NCBI RefSeq assembly: GCF_003050965.1
Contig: NZ_QAOU01000006.1
Span: forward strand, 62,001 to 126,000
From: Nitrosospira sp. Nsp2
GTDB taxonomy: Bacteria; Pseudomonadota; Gammaproteobacteria; Burkholderiales; Nitrosomonadaceae
Direction: 5' to 3'
Length of the DNA: 64,000 nucleotides
The position numbers and the translations under genes are program-made. This document shows, in pieces, positions 47,576 to 57,746 of the stretch (positions are counted from its first letter, which is position 1; each line of letters starts with the position of its first letter). Below the pieces are notes generated by a model. It was given only the letters and a program-made list of their open reading frames with translations. It was not told where the DNA came from and searched no databases.

Positions 47576-47786
47576 GAGTAGGGCGAAGGCGCTGTCCGGA
47601 TTGAGTGCCCGGTTTATTTATTTCTTGAAACTTTGGACTGTCGAGAGACACGCCTTATACGTCATCAAGTCATTAAACGCCCGAAGCGAGGAAATGGCAA
47701 GTGCCGGTTTTTTCGTTTAGAATCGCGTATTTCCGCCCCGTCGTGCTTTCCCGCGCCGGCTTATCAACATTTTCTTTCCTCCTTCC

Positions 47787-48905
47787 ATGATCCTCGTTTT
47801 AAGTCCGGACACCCGGCCTGAAAGTTCCGAGTATAAGCAGTTGCTGACGCATCTCGCCAACCTGCCGGGTATTTCCACGCGTGTGCACACCGAAGTCGGC
47901 AGTGAGCAAACGCTTACAGAGGTATATTTGATTGGAAATACCAAACCGCTGCCGATCGAGGACATGCAAAGCCTGCCCTGCGTCGAGCGGGTCGTCAGGA
48001 TTTCTGAGGAATATCGCGTTCTTGGCCGGCACAAGAATGATAACAGAGCCACTTACTTCGACTATAACGGCGTGCGTTTCGGGCAGGATACACTGAACAT
48101 TTTTGCCGGATTATGCGCCGTGGATACGTTGGAGCATGTCGAGTTGATGATGCAGGCACTGCGCGATAACGGACAGATATGCACCCGCATGGGCGCGTAT
48201 AAGCCGCGCACCAGCCCGTACTCGTTTCAGGGACACGGCAAGGTTTGTCTGCCTTATGTATTTGAGCTGGCGGGCAAGTACGGGATCAAGGTGATTGCCA
48301 TGGAAATCACCCACGAATCCCATCTCGAGGAGATTTGCGAGGCGCTTTATGTGACCGGCAACCCCACCGGTATCATGCTGCAGATCGGCACGCGCAACAC
48401 GCAAAATTTCGAACTGCTCAAAATCGTGGGTCGCCAGCAGGAGTTCCCGGTATTGATCAAGCGCGGTTTCGGCATAACCCTGGATGAGTCACTCAACGCC
48501 GCGGAATATCTGGCTTCCGAAGGAAATCGTAAAGTCGTCTTTGGTCTGCGCGGCATGAAAACCAATATGGGCGATCCTCATCGCAATTTCGTTGACTTTG
48601 CCCATGTGCCCGTGGTGAAGCGTTTGACCCGGATGCCGGTTTGCATTGATCCATCTCATTCGGTGGGTCTGCGGGCGACGTCTCCGGATGGCATACTCGA
48701 TATTATGCATGCGACTGCCCAAGGCATTATTGCCGGCGCCAATATGGTCTTGGTGGATTTCCACCCGGTTCCCGGCAAGGCGCTCGTGGATGGACCTCAA
48801 GCGCTGCTAATCAAAGAGCTCCCGCTTTTTCTGGAAGACGTTCGCATCGCTCGCCAGGCTTACGAGCAACGTGCCGCTCTGGCTGAACATTATCGTGATG
48901 CGTAG
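47787..48905 (+). CDS. Divergent 3-deoxy-7-phosphoheptulonate (DAHP) synthase family protein
   Basis: A 372-residue protein with an N-terminal ferredoxin-like domain (residues 1-90, including VERVVRISEEYRVLGR) and a class I beta DAHP-synthase/KDO8PS barrel. Conserved: YKPRTSPYSFQGHG, FPVLIKRGFG, CIDPSHSVGLR. Divergent: the usual GPCSVE/GPCAVE loop reads AGLCAVDT, and the late metal Glu of the EVHP motif is Asp (VDFHPVPG). The family condenses PEP and erythrose 4-phosphate in the first step of aromatic synthesis. These changes raise doubt whether this copy has standard activity; a paralogue elsewhere could carry it. Confidence 0.8.
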   Translation: MILVLSPDTRPESSEYKQLLTHLANLPGISTRVHTEVGSEQTLTEVYLIGNTKPLPIEDMQSLPCVERVVRISEEYRVLGRHKNDNRATYFDYNGVRFGQDTLNIFAGLCAVDTLEHVELMMQALRDNGQICTRMGAYKPRTSPYSFQGHGKVCLPYVFELAGKYGIKVIAMEITHESHLEEICEALYVTGNPTGIMLQIGTRNTQNFELLKIVGRQQEFPVLIKRGFGITLDESLNAAEYLASEGNRKVVFGLRGMKTNMGDPHRNFVDFAHVPVVKRLTRMPVCIDPSHSVGLRATSPDGILDIMHATAQGIIAGANMVLVDFHPVPGKALVDGPQALLIKELPLFLEDVRIARQAYEQRAALAEHYRDA

Positions 48906-48982
48906 TCTTATTTTGTTTTATCGGTAAAACGGTAAAGTCGCGATCTTGCGATTATCTTCTCCGGGACAGGTGCCCGCCGTTC

Positions 48983-49975
48983 ATGCGCCTCAATAAGATT
49001 CGGTGTAGTGTTTTATTGCTTCTGTTCGTGTTTTCCGGATTACTCCCGGCATCGACGACAAATGTTCGGGGGGATGTTACAGATGACGCCGCCGGACCGG
49101 CAGCGCGGACGGTTGCCCCGCTCGAATTGATTGACGATCGCGGGCGCGGCGTCCGTCTGAACCATTTCGCCAATCGTATTGTATCGCTCTCCCCGAATAT
49201 TACGGAGCTGGTTTTCTCCGCCGGGGCCGGCAGCAAACTGGTGGGTGCCAGTCGTTACAGCGATTATCCCGAGGAGGCAAAAACAGTTCAGGAAATCGGG
49301 GATGCGTCCGGTCTGGACTTCGAAAGAATTCTCGCGCTAAAGCCTGATCTGGTGATTGCATGGCGCAGCGGTAACAGCGCCGCGGATATCGGCAAGCTCG
49401 AAAAACTGGGTCTCCCCGTATTCGCAGCCGAGGCAGTCCGGCTCGAGGATATTCCCCGTCTGCTGCGCGCAACCGGGAAGCTTGCGGGCACATCCTGGCT
49501 AGCCGAATCAGCGGCGAGGGCGTATGAAGAGGAATTGCAGCAGATTAAGCATCGTTATGACACGCATCATAAAATAAGCGTGTTCCATTTAATCTGGGAT
49601 CAACCGCTCATGACCACAAATGCCAACCATATGGCGAGCGATATCATCAATATATGTGGCGGCGTCAATATGTTTGCGTCCGCGCCTTCCCTGACGCAAG
49701 CCGTGTCCGAGGAAGATCTTCTCGTGGCCGATCCTGACGCCATCATCAGCAGTACCTCGCTTGAACCCGCCGAAACTGGACTGCGCTCCCGATCGCAACG
49801 CTTCTCTCAAATGAGTGCCGTCAGAAACAATCATATATTTTTTGTGCACCCCGATCTCATCAATCGGCAGACTGTTCGCACGCTGGTAGCCGCAAAAACG
49901 GTTTGCGCACAGCTGGAAAGCGTCCGGTCAGGTCGGGAAAAGGAACCGGCCCGGCCTGTACCCGGAACTGGTTAG
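48983..49975 (+). CDS. ABC transporter substrate-binding protein, BtuF/helical-backbone type
   Basis: A 330-residue exported protein (SVLLLLFVFSGLLPASTT signal). The periplasmic-binding fold of the BtuF/FhuD cluster is shown by RIVSLSPNITELVFSAGAGS, VGASRYSDYPEEAK, and LDFERILALKPDLVIAW, with a long central helix. Members bind cobalamin, haem or siderophore iron; ligand cannot be told. No permease or ATPase gene is adjacent. Confidence 0.88.
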   Translation: MRLNKIRCSVLLLLFVFSGLLPASTTNVRGDVTDDAAGPAARTVAPLELIDDRGRGVRLNHFANRIVSLSPNITELVFSAGAGSKLVGASRYSDYPEEAKTVQEIGDASGLDFERILALKPDLVIAWRSGNSAADIGKLEKLGLPVFAAEAVRLEDIPRLLRATGKLAGTSWLAESAARAYEEELQQIKHRYDTHHKISVFHLIWDQPLMTTNANHMASDIINICGGVNMFASAPSLTQAVSEEDLLVADPDAIISSTSLEPAETGLRSRSQRFSQMSAVRNNHIFFVHPDLINRQTVRTLVAAKTVCAQLESVRSGREKEPARPVPGTG

Positions 49976-50214
49976 TAGATTCCTTGTCATCTCTAGATCG
50001 GCTGAGTTCAAATGCCGCGGATGTGAAAAGGGGAGAGTTCACTTGAGTAAATATATGAATAGTCTAGAATAACGGTCCAACGCGTTTTGCCGTGAATTAG
50101 CCCTACACGCGGGACTGCGAAGAGCCCCGCAAGGACGGGAGGCGTGCTCCGGGTGATGGACAGACCGGGCGCGACATTGTGCCTGAACTAAATGGTTTTT
50201 ATGGAGAATGAACA

Positions 50215-51159
50215 ATGATCAAGGTATTGCTTGCGAATCCCCGCGGTTTCTGCGCCGGGGTGGACCGCGCGATTGAAATCGTCGAGCGGGCGCTGAGTAT
50301 GCACGGAGCGCCGATCTATGTGCGCCACGAAGTGGTGCATAACCGGTTCGTCGTAGAGAATCTGGAGAAGAAAGGGGCGGTGTTCGTAGAAAACCTCGAT
50401 GAAGTGCCAGTCGGCAGCATACTGATCTTCAGTGCGCACGGCGTATCCCACGAGGTGCGGCGCGAAGCGGAGGCGCAACAGTTTAAGGTATTCGATGCCA
50501 CCTGCCCGCTGGTGACAAAAGTTCATATCGAAGTCGCGAAAATGCGCGAGCAGGGACGGGAAATCATCATGATTGGCCACGCCGGACATCCTGAGGTGGA
50601 AGGCACGATGGGACAGGCTGAAGGAGACGGGCCCTGTATGTATCTGGTGGAAACCGAAGAGGACGTCGAAAATTTGCAAGTGAAAGACCCGAGCCATCTG
50701 GCCTACGTTACCCAAACGACGTTGTCGGTGGACGACGCGACGCGCGTTATCAAGGCGCTGAAGAAGCGGTTTCCAAAAATTACCGGCCCAAAAAAGGACG
50801 ATATTTGCTACGCGACGCAGAATCGGCAGGATGCCGTAAAAATGATGGTAAAGCAGTGCGATCTGGTTATCGTAGTCGGCTCGCCTAATAGTTCCAATTC
50901 CAATCGCTTGTGCGAAGTTGCCAGAAATGCCGGGGTTGACGCATATATGATAGACCGGGCCGAACAACTGCTGGAGACGTGGCTGGAAGGAAAAGACCGG
51001 ATCGGCATTACCGCTGGGGCTTCCGCACCGGAAGTGCTCGTGCAGGAGGTGATCGCGCGTCTCAGGCAGATAGGAGCGGGGCAGGCTGGCAGGGAAGTCA
51101 TGGTCGAAGAACTGAGCGGCGTGGTTGAGTCGGTAGTATTTCCGTTGCCTAAGAATTGA
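50215..51159 (+). CDS. ispH: 4-hydroxy-3-methylbut-2-enyl diphosphate reductase IspH
   Basis: A 314-residue iron-sulfur enzyme making IPP and DMAPP in the last step of the MEP pathway. The three cluster Cys lie in [25 protein letters not shown] and, late, [18 protein letters not shown]. The proton-donor Glu region is [15 protein letters not shown] ribosome site lies eight bases upstream. Cytosolic; full length. Confidence 0.97.
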   Translation: MIKVLLANPRGFCAGVDRAIEIVERALSMHGAPIYVRHEVVHNRFVVENLEKKGAVFVENLDEVPVGSILIFSAHGVSHEVRREAEAQQFKVFDATCPLVTKVHIEVAKMREQGREIIMIGHAGHPEVEGTMGQAEGDGPCMYLVETEEDVENLQVKDPSHLAYVTQTTLSVDDATRVIKALKKRFPKITGPKKDDICYATQNRQDAVKMMVKQCDLVIVVGSPNSSNSNRLCEVARNAGVDAYMIDRAEQLLETWLEGKDRIGITAGASAPEVLVQEVIARLRQIGAGQAGREVMVEELSGVVESVVFPLPKN

Positions 51160-51461
51160 TCAGATGATTCTCACTGCTTCACCCCGGTAATATCCGAGCC
51201 TCAGCTGTTGTGGTTCGCCATCGGGTTTACAATCAACCGCTACCCGCTATAAAACTGGTCGCTGGCCTCTGCAATTGGGCTGCCTGATTGCAGCAGGGAG
51301 CCTCCATCAGATTTTTCCACCTCTGTCCCAGTAAAATCATGGGTCGAAGTTGCGGCAAATTGGAAACCGGCTGGGCTTTGGTCGCACGTCTGTTACGCGA
51401 CCTGATCCGCATCCGAATTAATTAACTGTTCAATCGCCCTGGCAATAAGCCGTTGTAATCG
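51160..51461. other. Intergenic stretch upstream of the kdsC-lpt operon
   Basis: About 300 bases between ispH and kdsC. It likely holds the promoter of the LPS-transport operon. I see no gene, hairpin with T-run or recognised operator. Confidence 0.4.
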
Positions 51462-51986
51462 ATGCAGCACATACTGGAGAAGGCTAAAAATATTCGTCTG
51501 GTCGTTTTTGACGTGGACGGGGTACTTACCGACGGAAGCCTGTACCTTACGGACGGCGGCGAGGAGATAAAGGCATTCAATAGCCAGGATGGCCACGGCC
51601 TTAAGATGCTGAGGGCGAGCGGAGTTAATATTGCGCTCATCACCGGTAGGCAATCGCGGTGCGTCGACCTGAAGGCCAAGGATTGGGGCGTTACCATCGT
51701 TTACCAGGGCGCGAAAAGCAAGCTGCCCGTATTCGAGGCGATGCTTAAGGATCACGGGATGGACGCCTCCGCCTGCGCCTATGTGGGAGATGATTTGATA
51801 GACTTGCCGGTGATGTTGCGTTGCGGTCTTTCCATTACAGTGCCGGCCGCGCCGGCTTTTGTGAAAAAGCATGCGCATCATGTTACCCGTCTGGAAGGTG
51901 GCCGGGGCGCTGTACGCGAGATTTGTGAATTGATTATGCACGCGCAGCAGACCCTGGATGCCCAATTGGCGGCCTATCTTAAATGA
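51462..51986 (+). CDS. kdsC: 3-deoxy-D-manno-octulosonate 8-phosphate phosphatase KdsC
   Basis: A 174-residue HAD-family phosphatase that forms KDO for lipid A-core assembly. Motif I is VVFDVDGVLTDGSLYL with the two Asp, motif II ALITGRQS, then the Lys in GAKSK and motif IV CAYVGDDLIDLPVM. No cap domain, as in tetrameric KdsC. Its stop overlaps lptC as ATGA, the start of a kdsC-lptC-lptA-lptB operon. Confidence 0.96.
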   Translation: MQHILEKAKNIRLVVFDVDGVLTDGSLYLTDGGEEIKAFNSQDGHGLKMLRASGVNIALITGRQSRCVDLKAKDWGVTIVYQGAKSKLPVFEAMLKDHGMDASACAYVGDDLIDLPVMLRCGLSITVPAAPAFVKKHAHHVTRLEGGRGAVREICELIMHAQQTLDAQLAAYLK

Positions 51987-52555
51987 TCAATCGCCTGCCT
52001 TCCTGGCTCCTCGTCGTTATTCTCGCCTTGCTCGTAATATTGCCGTTCTGGCTGAATCAATCGCCGCGTGCAATTTCCCCTTCGCAGAACAATCAACCGA
52101 GCCGAACGCCTGACTATGTGGTGGAAAACTTTTCCGCTATTCGAATGGATGAGAGCGGCGTTGGACGTCATGTCCTGCTCGGGAAGAAAATGGTGCATTA
52201 CCCGGACGATGACTCCACTGATCTTGAGCAGCCGCGCTTGATCAATACCGAGCCGGGAAAACCGGCAATGCAAGTGAAGGCGGACGAAGCGAAAATGACA
52301 AGCAGTGGCGAAGATATTTATCTGAGCGGCAACGTCATGGTAGTGCGAAATGGAGGTAAGGGCCGCGGCGAGACAAGCATGACTACGAGCTTGCTCCATG
52401 TTATCCCGGATGACGATATTGCCAGAACGGACAAGCCCGTCGTTATTACCGAAACAAACGCGGTGATCAGAGCAGTTGGCATGGAGATGAGTAACCGCAC
52501 GGGTATCACACAGCTATTGTCGCAGGTTAAGGTTGTTCATGACAAACGACGATAG
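51983..52555 (+). CDS. lptC: LPS export protein LptC
   Basis: A 190-residue bitopic inner-membrane protein: one N-terminal helix (WLLVVILALLVILPFWL) and a periplasmic beta-jellyroll (SAIRMDESGVGRHVLLGKKM, then EDIYLSGNVMVVRNG). It passes LPS from the LptBFG complex to LptA. Overlaps kdsC by 4 bases and lptA by about 17, so translation is coupled. Confidence 0.93.
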   Translation: MINRLPSWLLVVILALLVILPFWLNQSPRAISPSQNNQPSRTPDYVVENFSAIRMDESGVGRHVLLGKKMVHYPDDDSTDLEQPRLINTEPGKPAMQVKADEAKMTSSGEDIYLSGNVMVVRNGGKGRGETSMTTSLLHVIPDDDIARTDKPVVITETNAVIRAVGMEMSNRTGITQLLSQVKVVHDKRR

Positions 52556-53156
52556 GAAAGGTGAGGCGCAAGGCCCGGCGCGAGGCGGGCGATTCGCGGG
52601 GTGGCCCTCGCGATGGAAAATCCATGGCTTGCGTTCAAGTTGCGTGGGGTATTTACTCGGCATGGCCCTTGCCGCGCCCGTTCTGGCTGAAAGGGCTGAC
52701 CGCGATCGGCCCGTTCATCTGGAAGCCGACCGGGCGACTGTACAGGATGCCAACAAACTCGCGACCTTCACCGGCAACGTAGTGCTCACTCAGGGAACCT
52801 TGGTCATTCGCGCTGACAAGATGACGGTGAAAGAAGACGCCAACGGGTTCCAGCACGCCACTGCGTTCGGCAACCTTGCCACCTTTCGCCAAAAGCGCGA
52901 CGGCAAGGATGAGTATGTGGAGGGGTGGAGTGAACGAATGGAATATGACGGCAAGGCCGACAAGGTGCAGCTATTCAAGAAAGCGAGATTACGACGCGGG
53001 CAGGATGAGGTTCATGGAGATTACATTTCCTACGATGCTGTCAATGAATTCTTCCAGGTAAACGGTAGTGGCGAAACAAGTACTCAAACTCATTCCGAAG
53101 GAAGGGTAAGGGCCGTGATTCAACCGAAGAAAAAACCGGATGCTGAGAGTCGATGA
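52539..53156 (+). CDS. lptA: LPS transport periplasmic protein LptA
   Basis: From the ATG at 52539 about 205 residues. The signal region is long: a hydrophilic leader of about 35 residues precedes the hydrophobic CVGYLLGMALAAPVLA. The mature protein has the OstA jellyroll strands (HLEADRATVQDANKLATFTG, NVVLTQGTLVIRADKM, HGDYISYDAVNEFFQV). It bridges LptC to the outer-membrane LptD. A start inside the leader is possible. Confidence 0.93.
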   Translation: MTNDDRKGEAQGPARGGRFAGWPSRWKIHGLRSSCVGYLLGMALAAPVLAERADRDRPVHLEADRATVQDANKLATFTGNVVLTQGTLVIRADKMTVKEDANGFQHATAFGNLATFRQKRDGKDEYVEGWSERMEYDGKADKVQLFKKARLRRGQDEVHGDYISYDAVNEFFQVNGSGETSTQTHSEGRVRAVIQPKKKPDAESR

Positions 53157-53180
53157 AGTCGAACGCCGACGTGCTGGAAA

Positions 53181-53903
53181 ATGAGCGAATTCAGAGCCGA
53201 TAATTTAAAAAAAACCTATAAGTCCCGAACGGTGGTGCAGGATGTTTCGATTTCCGTCAATAGCGGCGAAGTCGTAGGCCTGCTCGGACCCAACGGCGCG
53301 GGCAAGACCACGTGTTTCTATATGATGGTCGGTTTAGTCCCGCTCGATGGGGGTAACATCCATCTCGACGAACTCGATCTTAGCCAGATGCCGATGCATC
53401 AGCGGGCACGCCTGGGGCTGAGTTACCTGCCTCAGGAGGCATCCATATTTCGGCGCCTTTCGGTGGCCGACAATATTCGTGCGGTGCTGGAATTGAAGAA
53501 TTACCCGCCCGGTGAAATGCACCAGCATCTTGACGATCTGTTGCATGATCTTCATATCACTCACATCCGTACCAACCCAGCCATTAGTTTGTCGGGTGGG
53601 GAGCGCCGCCGGGTCGAAATTGCGCGGGCGCTCGCAACCGAGCCGCGCTTCATTCTGCTGGATGAACCGTTTGCGGGGGTTGATCCAATCGCCGTGATTG
53701 ATATTCAAAAAATTATCAGATTTCTCAAGGAACGTGACATCGGCATTCTCGTTACCGACCATAACGTGAGGGAAACGCTGGGTATTTGCGATCGAGCCTA
53801 CATCATCAGCGAAGGTAAGGTGCTGGCGAGCGGCAGCCCCGATGAAATCATCTATAATGAAAGCGTAAGGAAAGTGTATTTGGGAGAGCATTTCCGGCTG
53901 TGA
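53181..53903 (+). CDS. lptB: LPS export ABC transporter ATP-binding protein LptB
   Basis: A 240-residue ATPase of the LPS extraction complex. Walker A is [15 protein letters not shown]-loop [12 protein letters not shown], signature [15 protein letters not shown], Walker [14 protein letters not shown] and switch His in [10 protein letters not shown]. Sits 24 bases after lptA in the same operon and 50 before rpoN, the classic order. Confidence 0.97.
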   Translation: MSEFRADNLKKTYKSRTVVQDVSISVNSGEVVGLLGPNGAGKTTCFYMMVGLVPLDGGNIHLDELDLSQMPMHQRARLGLSYLPQEASIFRRLSVADNIRAVLELKNYPPGEMHQHLDDLLHDLHITHIRTNPAISLSGGERRRVEIARALATEPRFILLDEPFAGVDPIAVIDIQKIIRFLKERDIGILVTDHNVRETLGICDRAYIISEGKVLASGSPDEIIYNESVRKVYLGEHFRL

Positions 53904-53953
53904 AGTAGGAGTTAGCCATACATACGAACCCGGTTTACCGGGTCCTGCCTATT

Positions 53954-55417
53954 ATGAAACCCACTCTCCAGCTTAAGACGTCACAGCACTTAACGCTCAC
54001 TCCGCAATTGCAGGAATCGATCAGGTTGCTGCAGCTGTCAACGCTGGAGCTGAACCAGGAAATTGAACGCCTGGCTCAGGAAAATCCCCTTCTGGAGCTC
54101 GACGACAGTGTCGGTAGCGGCATCGAGTATTTGGGCGCGCTCGAGGCCGGGGTAGAGCCCCTTTCGGCTGATCTGATGGAAATTCCGGAGGAAGGCGGCA
54201 GCAAATTGCTTTCCGAGGATAGTCTTGACTCAAAAAAAGAAGCGGGGGAAACGGACTGGCTCCCAGACGACAGCGGACCCCGCGGCATGCGGGACGATGA
54301 CGACGAGCGTGATTTTCCACAACAGGCTGCAGAGCCTCAAAGTCTGCGCGAGCACCTCAACTCGCAGCTTAGCCTTAGTCAGATTCCTGAACGCGACAGG
54401 AAAATTGTCGGTTTACTGATCGACAGTCTCGACGACGATGGGTACCTTGCCCAGGACCTGGAAGAACTCGTTGACCTGTTGCCGCCCGAACTCGAGATAG
54501 ACATCGATGACCTTCACATCGCCCGTGAACTATTACAACATCTCGATCCGGCCGGCGTGGGGGCCCGTAACCTGAGAGAATGCCTGGTGATGCAGCTGCA
54601 GGCTCTGCCGGAGGACACGCCATATCGTGATCAGGCCTTGCTGCTGGTCGGGAATCATCTTGAAAGCCTCGCATCAAGAGACTTTTGCGCAATAAAAAAA
54701 TTGCTGCATTGCGACGACGACTGCCTGCGTTCAATCCAGAATTTGATCACGCGCCTAAACCCCCGGCCCGGTATGGCATTCAGTTCCGCAGTGGCCCGCT
54801 ATATTATTCCTGATGTGATTGTCACCAAAATCGGCGGCGTATGGGTCGCCAATCTTAATCCGGAAGCAATGCCTCGCCTCAGGATCAACCGGCTGTATGC
54901 GGACATCCTGAAACGCTATAGCGATGACTCTACGCGGCGGCTGGCAGGTCAACTCAATGAAGCAAAATGGCTTATCAAGAATGTCCTTCAGCGTTTCAGC
55001 ACCATATTGAAGGTGTCGGCCGCTGTGGTTGAGCGACAGCAGCAGTTCTTCGAGCATGGGCCAGTAGCCATGCGACCGATGGTATTGCGCGAAATTGCGA
55101 GTACGCTCGACCTGCATGAATCCACCATTTCTCGTGTGACAACGCAGAAATTCATGCGTACGCCACGTGGTATATTCGAACTCAAGTATTTTTTTGGTAG
55201 TCACGTCGCAACCGATACGGGCGGAGTTTGTTCCGCGACCGCCATTCGCGCTTTGATAAAACAACTGATCAGTGCCGAGGAGGGAAAAAAACCGTTGAGC
55301 GACAGTCAAATTTCGGAAATTCTGGGCCAGCAGGGTATTATGGTTGCTCGTCGCACTGTGGCAAAATACCGGGAGTCCATGCACATCCCTCCGGTTAATC
55401 TTCGCAAGTCAGTTTAA
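53954..55417 (+). CDS. rpoN: RNA polymerase sigma-54 factor RpoN
   Basis: A 487-residue sigma factor for -24/-12 promoters. Region I is LQLKTSQHLTLTPQLQESIR and QLSTLELNQEIE; an acidic region II spans about 55-125; the core-binding and DNA-binding parts follow, ending in the RpoN box ARRTVAKYRE. Full length. In Nitrosomonads it would serve nitrogen and envelope genes, but its targets are not in view. Confidence 0.97.
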   Translation: MKPTLQLKTSQHLTLTPQLQESIRLLQLSTLELNQEIERLAQENPLLELDDSVGSGIEYLGALEAGVEPLSADLMEIPEEGGSKLLSEDSLDSKKEAGETDWLPDDSGPRGMRDDDDERDFPQQAAEPQSLREHLNSQLSLSQIPERDRKIVGLLIDSLDDDGYLAQDLEELVDLLPPELEIDIDDLHIARELLQHLDPAGVGARNLRECLVMQLQALPEDTPYRDQALLLVGNHLESLASRDFCAIKKLLHCDDDCLRSIQNLITRLNPRPGMAFSSAVARYIIPDVIVTKIGGVWVANLNPEAMPRLRINRLYADILKRYSDDSTRRLAGQLNEAKWLIKNVLQRFSTILKVSAAVVERQQQFFEHGPVAMRPMVLREIASTLDLHESTISRVTTQKFMRTPRGIFELKYFFGSHVATDTGGVCSATAIRALIKQLISAEEGKKPLSDSQISEILGQQGIMVARRTVAKYRESMHIPPVNLRKSV

Positions 55418-55437
55418 CTAACGCCCAAGGAGGCATA

Positions 55438-55794
55438 ATGAACCTCAATCTTACCGGTCACCACGTTGAAATCACCCCTGCGATGCGGGACTATGTGACT
55501 TCAAAGCTGAGCAAAGTTACGCGCCACTTTGATCACGTTATCGATGTCAGCGTGATTCTGTCGGTAGAAAAACTCAGGCAAAAGGCTGAAGCCAATGTGC
55601 ATGTGCGAGGCAAGGATATTTTTGTCGAGGCTGACGGCGCTGATATGTATGCTTCGATAGACAGTCTGGTTGACAAGCTTGATAGGCAGATACTCAGGCA
55701 CAAGGAAAAGAATGCTGACCGCCGCAACAATGGCGGGTTGAAGAATCTGGAAGTGGAACAGCCTGAGGCCAATCCGGCTGATCCGGGATCGTAG
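55438..55794 (+). CDS. hpf: Ribosome hibernation promoting factor HPF
   Basis: A 118-residue ribosome-binding protein, NLTGHHVEITPAMRDYVTSK at the start and HVRGKDIFVEADGADMYASI in the middle, with a disordered Asn/Glu/Pro tail of 20 residues. It inactivates 70S ribosomes in stationary phase. It follows rpoN by 20 bases with an AAGGAGG ribosome site. Short HPF type, without the dimerisation domain of long HPF. Confidence 0.95.
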   Translation: MNLNLTGHHVEITPAMRDYVTSKLSKVTRHFDHVIDVSVILSVEKLRQKAEANVHVRGKDIFVEADGADMYASIDSLVDKLDRQILRHKEKNADRRNNGGLKNLEVEQPEANPADPGS

Positions 55795-55850
55795 TGGGTG
55801 GAGGGGAAAGTTCGCCCCGATTCCAGTTCATCTCGGAGGTGATCCATTAA

Positions 55851-56819
55851 ATGTCGCAGATTACCGGCAGGCAACTTTTTGAGGACAAGGGACAAAAGCT
55901 GAATCTGGTGTGGGAGGCGGGCAGGGACGGGGGCGAGAGGAGTCTCGGCGATGATGCTATCGCCCGTTCTACGCAAGGGGTCATCGGTCATCTCAACTTC
56001 ATTCATCCTAACTGGATCCAGGTCCTGAGTCATACCGAGGCCGAATATCTGGACGGTCTCGACGCCGCGTCTCTGGAGCAAAACATGCTGCGGCTTAGGC
56101 AAAGCAGCCTGTTTTGCATTATCGTGGCCGGCGGCGCTCCGGTGCCCGGTTCGATTAGAGCCCTTGCGGATTCCACCCATACTCCCCTATTCTGCTCACC
56201 CGATTCCAGCCTCGAAGTGGTCTGGTTATTACGTCCGTATCTGGGCCGTGCGCTGGCGCCTTCCAGTAGCCTACACGGGGTGCTCCTGGACGTTCTCGGC
56301 TTGGGCGTAATGATTACCGGAGAAAGTGGTGTCGGGAAAAGCGAACTAGCGCTGGAACTTGTAAGCCGAGGGCATGGACTGGTCGCAGATGACGTCGTAG
56401 AACTTTATCGCATCGCGCCGGAGACGCTGGAAGGCCGGTGTCCGCCCATGCTGCGCGATTTTCTTGAAGTGCGCGGCTTGGGGATGCTGAATATTCGCAC
56501 TATCTTCGGCGAAACCGCAGTGCGGCGGAAGAAGAATATGAAGCTCATTGTACACTTGCAAAAACCCAGCAGCGCCGACTTTAATACAATGGAACGGCTC
56601 CCGATCAACGACGTTACCGAAAACATTCTGGACGTCAATATCCGGAAGGTTATCATTCCCGTTGCCGCCGGCCGGAACCTGGCCGTACTGGTGGAGGCGG
56701 CCGTGCGCAATTACGTATTGCAACTACGAGGTATCGATAGCGCTCAAGAATTTCTCATCCGGCATCAACAGGAAATGGAGAACGGGCAAGACCAGCAGCA
56801 GGCAAAATATGAAACGTGA
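55851..56819 (+). CDS. hprK: HPr kinase/phosphorylase HprK
   Basis: A 322-residue regulator that phosphorylates and dephosphorylates HPr at Ser. The N-terminal domain spans 1-130; the kinase has P-loop MITGESGVGKSELALEL, the VADDVVELY Asp region and LEVRGLGMLNIRTIFGETAV. It normally follows ptsN in this operon; here only 56 non-coding bases separate it from hpf and no ptsN is present between them. Confidence 0.95.
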   Translation: MSQITGRQLFEDKGQKLNLVWEAGRDGGERSLGDDAIARSTQGVIGHLNFIHPNWIQVLSHTEAEYLDGLDAASLEQNMLRLRQSSLFCIIVAGGAPVPGSIRALADSTHTPLFCSPDSSLEVVWLLRPYLGRALAPSSSLHGVLLDVLGLGVMITGESGVGKSELALELVSRGHGLVADDVVELYRIAPETLEGRCPPMLRDFLEVRGLGMLNIRTIFGETAVRRKKNMKLIVHLQKPSSADFNTMERLPINDVTENILDVNIRKVIIPVAAGRNLAVLVEAAVRNYVLQLRGIDSAQEFLIRHQQEMENGQDQQQAKYET

Positions 56820-56860
56820 ATTTTAGGGACAGATGGTTCTCATTTCCTGCGTTTTGAACA

Positions 56861-57700
56861 ATGCAACTCATCGTCATTAGCGGCCTGTCCGGCTCGGGCA
56901 AGAGCATCGCGCTGACTGTTCTGGAGGATAGCGGCTATTACTGCGTGGACAATCTGCCAGCAAACCTGTTGCGGGAGGTGACGGTCTATTTACGGGATTC
57001 GGGACACCCCCGCGTGGCGGTTAGCATTGACGCGCGGAGTCGCGATACGTTACCGCTGTTGCCGCAGCAATTGGCCGATTTGAGGCGGCAGGAAATGGAA
57101 GTGCATCTCTTGTTCCTTGAGGCCAAGACCGATACGCTGGTAAAGCGTTTTTCAGAAACGCGCCGCCGCCATCCACTCAGCGATAATCGCTCGACCTTGC
57201 CTGAATGCATCGAACTGGAGCGCGAAATGCTGCGTGAAATTCGCGATCTCGCGAACCGCATCGATACGAGTGACTTGAGCGCCAGTTCATTGCGCACCTG
57301 GATTAGAGATTTCGTGGGGCTCGACCACGTGTGCCTGACTCTCCTGTTTCAATCATTCGGGTTCAAACATGGTGTGCCGCTGGATTCGGACATGGTATTC
57401 GACGTGCGTTGTTTGCCTAACCCGCATTACGAGGCGTCGCTCCGTCCGCTTACGGGAAAAGATCGCGCTGTAATTGAATACCTGGATGCAAATGGCGAGG
57501 TCAACCGCATGTTCGAGGATATCAGGAAATTTGTGGACGACTGGTTGCCATGCTTCGTTCGCGACAATCGTAATTATCTGACGGTAGCCATTGGTTGTAC
57601 CGGTGGCCGGCATCGCTCGGTATATTTTACCGAACGGCTTGCGCACCAGTTCAAGCCAAGCAATCAGGTTCTGGTGCGGCACCGGGAATTGGATGCTTAA
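56861..57700 (+). CDS. rapZ: RNase adapter RapZ (nucleotide-binding, YvcJ family)
   Basis: A 279-residue P-loop protein. Walker A is [20 protein letters not shown] and the Walker B region VSIDARSRD; the C-terminal domain carries [20 protein letters not shown]. In E. coli it guides RNase E to the GlmZ small RNA and controls glucosamine-6-phosphate synthesis. It ends the rpoN-hpf-hprK-rapZ group. Confidence 0.96.
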   Translation: MQLIVISGLSGSGKSIALTVLEDSGYYCVDNLPANLLREVTVYLRDSGHPRVAVSIDARSRDTLPLLPQQLADLRRQEMEVHLLFLEAKTDTLVKRFSETRRRHPLSDNRSTLPECIELEREMLREIRDLANRIDTSDLSASSLRTWIRDFVGLDHVCLTLLFQSFGFKHGVPLDSDMVFDVRCLPNPHYEASLRPLTGKDRAVIEYLDANGEVNRMFEDIRKFVDDWLPCFVRDNRNYLTVAIGCTGGRHRSVYFTERLAHQFKPSNQVLVRHRELDA

Positions 57701-57746
57701 AGTCGATTCTTGGGGCAGTTTTTCCCTATTGATGTGCTAGAACCAG

